The notes below the pieces were generated by a model. It saw nothing but the letters and a program-made list of their open reading frames with translations, ran no database searches and was not told where the DNA came from. DNA of 64,000 nt. Origin: Paracentrotus lividus (taxonomy: Eukaryota > Echinodermata > Echinoidea > Camarodonta > Echinidae). The position numbers and the translations under genes are program-made. The DNA lies in the NCBI GenBank assembly GCA_940671915.1, contig CALNVZ010000174.1:76443480-76507479 (forward strand). The letters run 5' to 3'. This document shows, piece by piece, positions 59,590 through 64,000 of the stretch; the stretch's first letter is position 1, and each line of letters starts with the position of its first letter.

Positions 59590-62000
59590 TGTCGTTATTA
59601 ATTTTGGCTAGAATTGAGTTTTACGTTTAAAGGAAAATAAAGTGGTGAAAGTTTAAATGACTCGTCAAGAGAATTGAAAAAAAGAGGTCCAGCGTAAATG
59701 ATAGTTCTCTGTTTAAATAAAGTTGCTTAAATAATGGAATGTTGAAAAGATGATAATTTGTCTTGTTGGTAGTTATGGAATTGTTCATTTTTGGAGATAA
59801 TAGATTTAATACAGTTTGGCAGTTCGTCACGATCTAGCTGATACATGAAACAACCAATAGACGGAGATGATATAAATCGTAAATTTTTCAATACACTTGT
59901 TAGTAATAGAAGAAGATGATCTGTGTGAGCTAATCTATCTTTATGATTAATATCCTGATTTATACGTTTTTGAATAGAAGTCATTCTATCCAGAACAATT
60001 CTCGATGAATTGCGCCCCAAGCTAATAATCCGCATAGTTCAAAATAGGGAAGTATGAGTGTTTATAACAAATTTAGAAAAGGATAATTGAGGGAAAAATA
60101 GCATTATAATTATTTTGTTGATTGACACCAACATTTCTGGACAATAATTTGCATATTGTGGGTATGTTGTATTCCATGAGAGTTTGTTGTCTAATGATTA
60201 ACAAGAAACTTTCGTTGAGTCAACTATAACAAGTTATATTATTATATTAGAATTACATTTCCGGGTAAGCTGCAAGAGATTGCTGAAAAATCATAAAGGG
60301 TTTCTCTTTGGACGTTCAATGGAAAGTTTTATTACAAGCAAATCCAGTCCATGATATTTTTTAAACAATGTTCGGTGTTAATTGTGTTTTAAATAGAATC
60401 TGGACTTTTTGTTGAGAAAAGAAAACGCTGTGTCAATGCATTCAGCCAAATAATATCAATGATAAGAGTTGGGAAGGAATTTTTGAAAATCATTGATACA
60501 AAATAAAACAAAAAGATATAAGGACCAAGAAGCGACCCTGTGGTACTCACATGTTATATTCATTGTAATCGGAAATTGAATCATTAATTAGATAACGAAT
60601 TCTGCTTCCTACTCCTCGTATAAGGTAGTTCTGGACATTCTCATATGGCCTTTCCACCTAATTATTCCATTATGAGTATATATTAGATAACAAATATTCT
60701 CATGATTTAATGGTGCAAATGTGCTTTGGAGAGATGCCAGAAAATATTTCCAACTTGTGTGATAGTGTGATCATCACAGCAGTTTGCTATGTGATTATAA
60801 ATTAAAATTGCATGTGTGTTGAGTGTTTGCGAAAGCCTAAATGTCTGAATAGACATACAAACTCCTTATGAATTCATTGTGCGATCATATTACTTTTTCT
60901 AGAATTTTGGATAGTGATGATAAAAGAGAAATGGTCTATAATTAGTTAGTCTGATGGATCCCTTTTTATATAAATAGGAACGTACCTTCGCAATTTTATT
61001 TTTTCGGGGAACACAACGCCCTGCCAATGATAAGTAATAATCATATTCTAAGGAATAACAATCTCGATCAATTATATTTTTAGTAAATCGTTACTATGTC
61101 ATCATACCCCGGGCTTTTTTTTTACATTTAAATTTTTTAAATATTAGACAATCTTCATTAGGCGTCAGTTGGAATGAAAAAATAAAGAATTTTGATTTTT
61201 ATCCTTTAAAAAAATCATGTGATTATTGGTTTGGGGTTGGCGCCTGGGCAAGATTCGGCAAACATTTGAAAAGTAATTCATTAAAATTTTAGCAAATTGT
61301 AAAATCAATCGTCGACAATTGTATTATTAATTTTAACATGGCTCATAGCGATTTCGGATTTCTTTTTCTCATTCAGAACATCGTTAATTGTTTCCCAAGT
61401 TTCTTTTATATTGTTCAAATTCGATTCAAAATTTAAAACAGTAAAACTTCTTTTTTTCATGTCGTAAAAGGGGTTGTTTAAATATTTTTATATTTGACTA
61501 TTTATCACGGGTTTTGTTTCACTAGGATTGGTACGATATTTGTAATATAAATTGTTTTCCTATTGGATTGATCTTAATAGTGCTTTTAGTAAACGCCAGG
61601 GCATTTTCGTGGTTTTCCGTTTATTATTGGATCTTACAATTGTAACTAAAGGAATGCATTCATTAAAAGAGTTCACAAAAATTCATAAATTTTATTGTAT
61701 GATGTGTCACATCATTAGCGGTTAAAACTTCTGACCAGGTTGGGTTGAAATCTAAGTTTATCTTTTAGCCTAATTTATTTTCTCAGGAGTGTATTTTCCT
61801 TATTAAATTTGATAGGTGACATTAATGTCTTATTACCAGAAAAAAGTAACACTCGTGCATATTGGAGCAGTGATCCGTATATCAGAATAGAATTTAACCC
61901 CGATTCCGGTTTCCTCCTTCTAACGTTTAGAAAAGATATTATCAATTTAAGGTGCTTGAGCGAGAAGACATCTAGTAAGGCTTTGTTTATCAATGGAATG
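59590..62000 (-). pseudogene. Decayed LINE (jockey/CR1-type) reverse transcriptase
   Basis: Reading the - strand in all three frames recovers the usual order of a non-LTR retrotransposon ORF2. First come a linker phrase like KRNLGNN (about 61400) and SPKKIKLRRYVPIYIKKGS followed by LTNYRP (about 60930-61015). Next are CEYHRVASWSLYLFVLF, corresponding to the usual VPQGSLLGP(Y)LFVLY (about 60486-60551), and LLVIKLSIERPKR, for the CNKLSLN region (about 60330). The tail SIGCFMYQLDRDELP (59840-59870) sits in the intact 102-codon frame 60035-59727, and FNSLDESFKLSP lies near 59650. Stops and frameshifts throughout mean it is dead. The catalytic FADD equivalent is decayed. The clade is my inference. 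Confidence 0.75.
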
Positions 62001-64000
62001 AAAGAAAATGACAGTTAGATTGTAAAGAAATCTTGACAAAGAGATCTTCTTGCATTTCAAAGATCACATTGAAATCGCCTCATTAATAAAGGCATGTTTT
62101 GTTTTGTTCATCGGAGTTTTGTAAGCAATGTTGCATTCAAGTAAAAATGTATCTGTGATCGGAAAAGTGTCGATATATTGTGGGGGGCCCACCTTACCTA
62201 TTTAGGGGTTGTTTCTTTTTAGGTACATGATTTTTCAATAAAAACAGTTTTCTAATTCGTGTCATTCATGAAGTTCAATTTTTTATCAGTAATTTAGATT
62301 TATGGCACGTCAGCGGCTACTCCACCCCACGCTATTTATTGCTATTAATTAAAGATAAGGTTGTGATTCCGGAGGGAATTTATGTATGTGGTTCATGACG
62401 TAAACGCACCGTCTCCTGTTAAACCGCAATTACAAAAGAATCGGCAATCAATGTTAATCTAACAACATGTTTAGCTGTTCAAGGATTTTTTATTAGACTG
62501 ACGTATATAAGATGCAAAAGGTTCAGGTCATTCTTCCAGCTGACTGGGCATCTTGAAAACTGGTTCTGGGTGTAGTAAAGAGTTACATGAGAACTATGCA
62601 TTTTGTATCAAAAGTGTATTCAAATTCTTCTGTAGTTGTTTTCACAAATTTGAAATGTTACTTTCATATTGATTATCCGAAATTGAATGCTGTCATCGAC
62701 ATGAATGACTTTGTAGAGCGAGTTCAAATCTAAATCATAACATTTGTGAACGGGAAAACCTAGCCATGAAAAAGAAACGGCAAAACCGAAAGCATAAGCC
62801 ATAGTGAATTTGTGTTGTATGCGTTAAGGGTATAGAGTTTAAATTCAGCTTGAACAAAATCGTTGCTCAATTGGCGGAAGACTACACAGACAAATAAACA
62901 TAAACATAATTCAAATGAAAAACGAATAAAACATAATTCCATATGTATACATTTGAACCTTTGCAACAGGTCACAATGTATTTAGAGCTGTAACTTCCAG
63001 CCAATGCCCTGTAGATTTATTTTTTATATTTAATTTTTAATTTTGTTTAATGCCAAAATTAGGATCGTGACCAATAAAAATCTTCTAAAAAAATTAAGGG
63101 ACACAATAAAAGCATCATAGAATCTAATCAAGTCCATTAAATCTCAAGAAGAAATCTTATGTTTTATCTACACCCCTCAAGCCAAAAAGAGCTGACAAGC
63201 CAAGTACGGACCAAAAAAGAGCCAAAAAATGTTTAGAAGTTAAGTCAAATGTTTATCACAGCCATTATAGAATTTAAAATGGTAAAAAAAAAAAAAAAAC
63301 AAAAAACAAACAACAACAAACAACAATCTAATCCAATCAAAAGAGGCAAGCAAGAAGGTAATCAAAGGTTTATACAATCCAACAGCAAACCGCCCAGTTG
63401 GCTCAGAGAAGTGTAGAAATTTGAACGGACTAATAAATGTTTAGCGCCATTTCTTATCATACAGCGTGGCACAAATAAGGATTGCAGATGTTTCCTATAG
63501 AAAATGCTCTATATTAAAATATTATCACAATTGTGGCAACACGGAATATTGTTGACGTGAGCACATTCTACATTGATCGCGTAAATAAGTGTGTTTGTTT
63601 GTTTAACATATACATAATAATGTTTTATTTTTATTTTTTGTTTTCTATTTTGGAGATTAATTTGAACGATTAAATTTTTGGTGTTAGTTGAGTAATATAG
63701 TAATGGAAAAATGCATGAACGTATACTCATACACTACAATTGGCAGGGGGAAACAAAACAAAAACAAACAATTGATCAGGGTAATAGATACGAGTACAAA
63801 GCTGATCTACACGCACCGTATGTAGGCCAAGACTAGCTCGTATGATGCAGCTATGATCAATGAACGCTACATCCATATAACAACCTTTTATAAAATAGCG
63901 ATGTACATCTTAATTGGTTTACAGTTACTGCTTTCAAAATAAATGAATGTTGGCATGAATACACATAGGAGCAGTAAGTCTCATTACAATAATGGAGCAA
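62001..64000. other. AT-rich intergenic, no gene seen
   Basis: No exon, element or RNA gene is recognised. The short frames here (62620-62966, 63509-63730) have no domain or splice context. Confidence 0.45.

Overview
This window is nuclear DNA from an animal, not a microbe. The genes are split by spliceosomal introns, gene density is very low, and transposon debris is everywhere. ACATGTACATGT simple repeats, several families of palindromic miniature elements and Crypton-type (KIAA1958-like) sequences suggest a marine invertebrate deuterostome. An echinoderm such as a sea urchin is my best guess, but no species-specific marker is visible. A 25-base run of N at 44557-44581 marks an assembly gap.

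Two conserved genes are read with confidence. An ALKBH6-type Fe(II)/2-oxoglutarate dioxygenase lies on the + strand (six exons seen, 5399-9212; its first exon is missing or outside the window). A PPM1A/PPM1B-type metal-dependent Ser/Thr phosphatase lies on the - strand (four coding exons, 30318 down to 22317, complete at about 390 residues). A probable third gene of unknown identity has exons at 49857-51524 (+). Two related Crypton/KIAA1958-like recombinase N-terminal exons lie at 10565-10312 (-) and 31460-31689 (+, frameshifted). Each is followed by a long near-perfect hairpin. A decayed LINE reverse transcriptase occupies about 59590-62000 (-).

Layout: 1-425 holds no gene. A large foldback repeat with repeated GTAACGCGTGGGAC motifs fills about 426-5325 and sits just upstream of the first ALKBH6 exon seen. 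ALKBH6 follows, then two degenerate tandem copies of its last exon (9254-9640). Next come the first Crypton-like exon with its hairpin, a 15-bp minisatellite (11130-11775) and a TTAA-flanked element (12742-15028). The sparse stretch 15620-22316 may include the PPM1 3' UTR. After the PPM1 gene come the second Crypton-like exon, a Harbinger-like MITE and more TTAA and TA elements. The interval 40621-45070 is a stack of nested insertions. A roughly 32-bp GCGCCAAATCGACCTTAAA array runs from 45630 to 47110, then the unknown gene, a second copy of the foldback core (51828-52535), and a largely empty AT-rich tail that contains the LINE relic.

The genes do not form a functional unit. ALKBH6 and PPM1 are convergent housekeeping genes separated by about 13 kb, and the rest of the window is mostly repeat biology.
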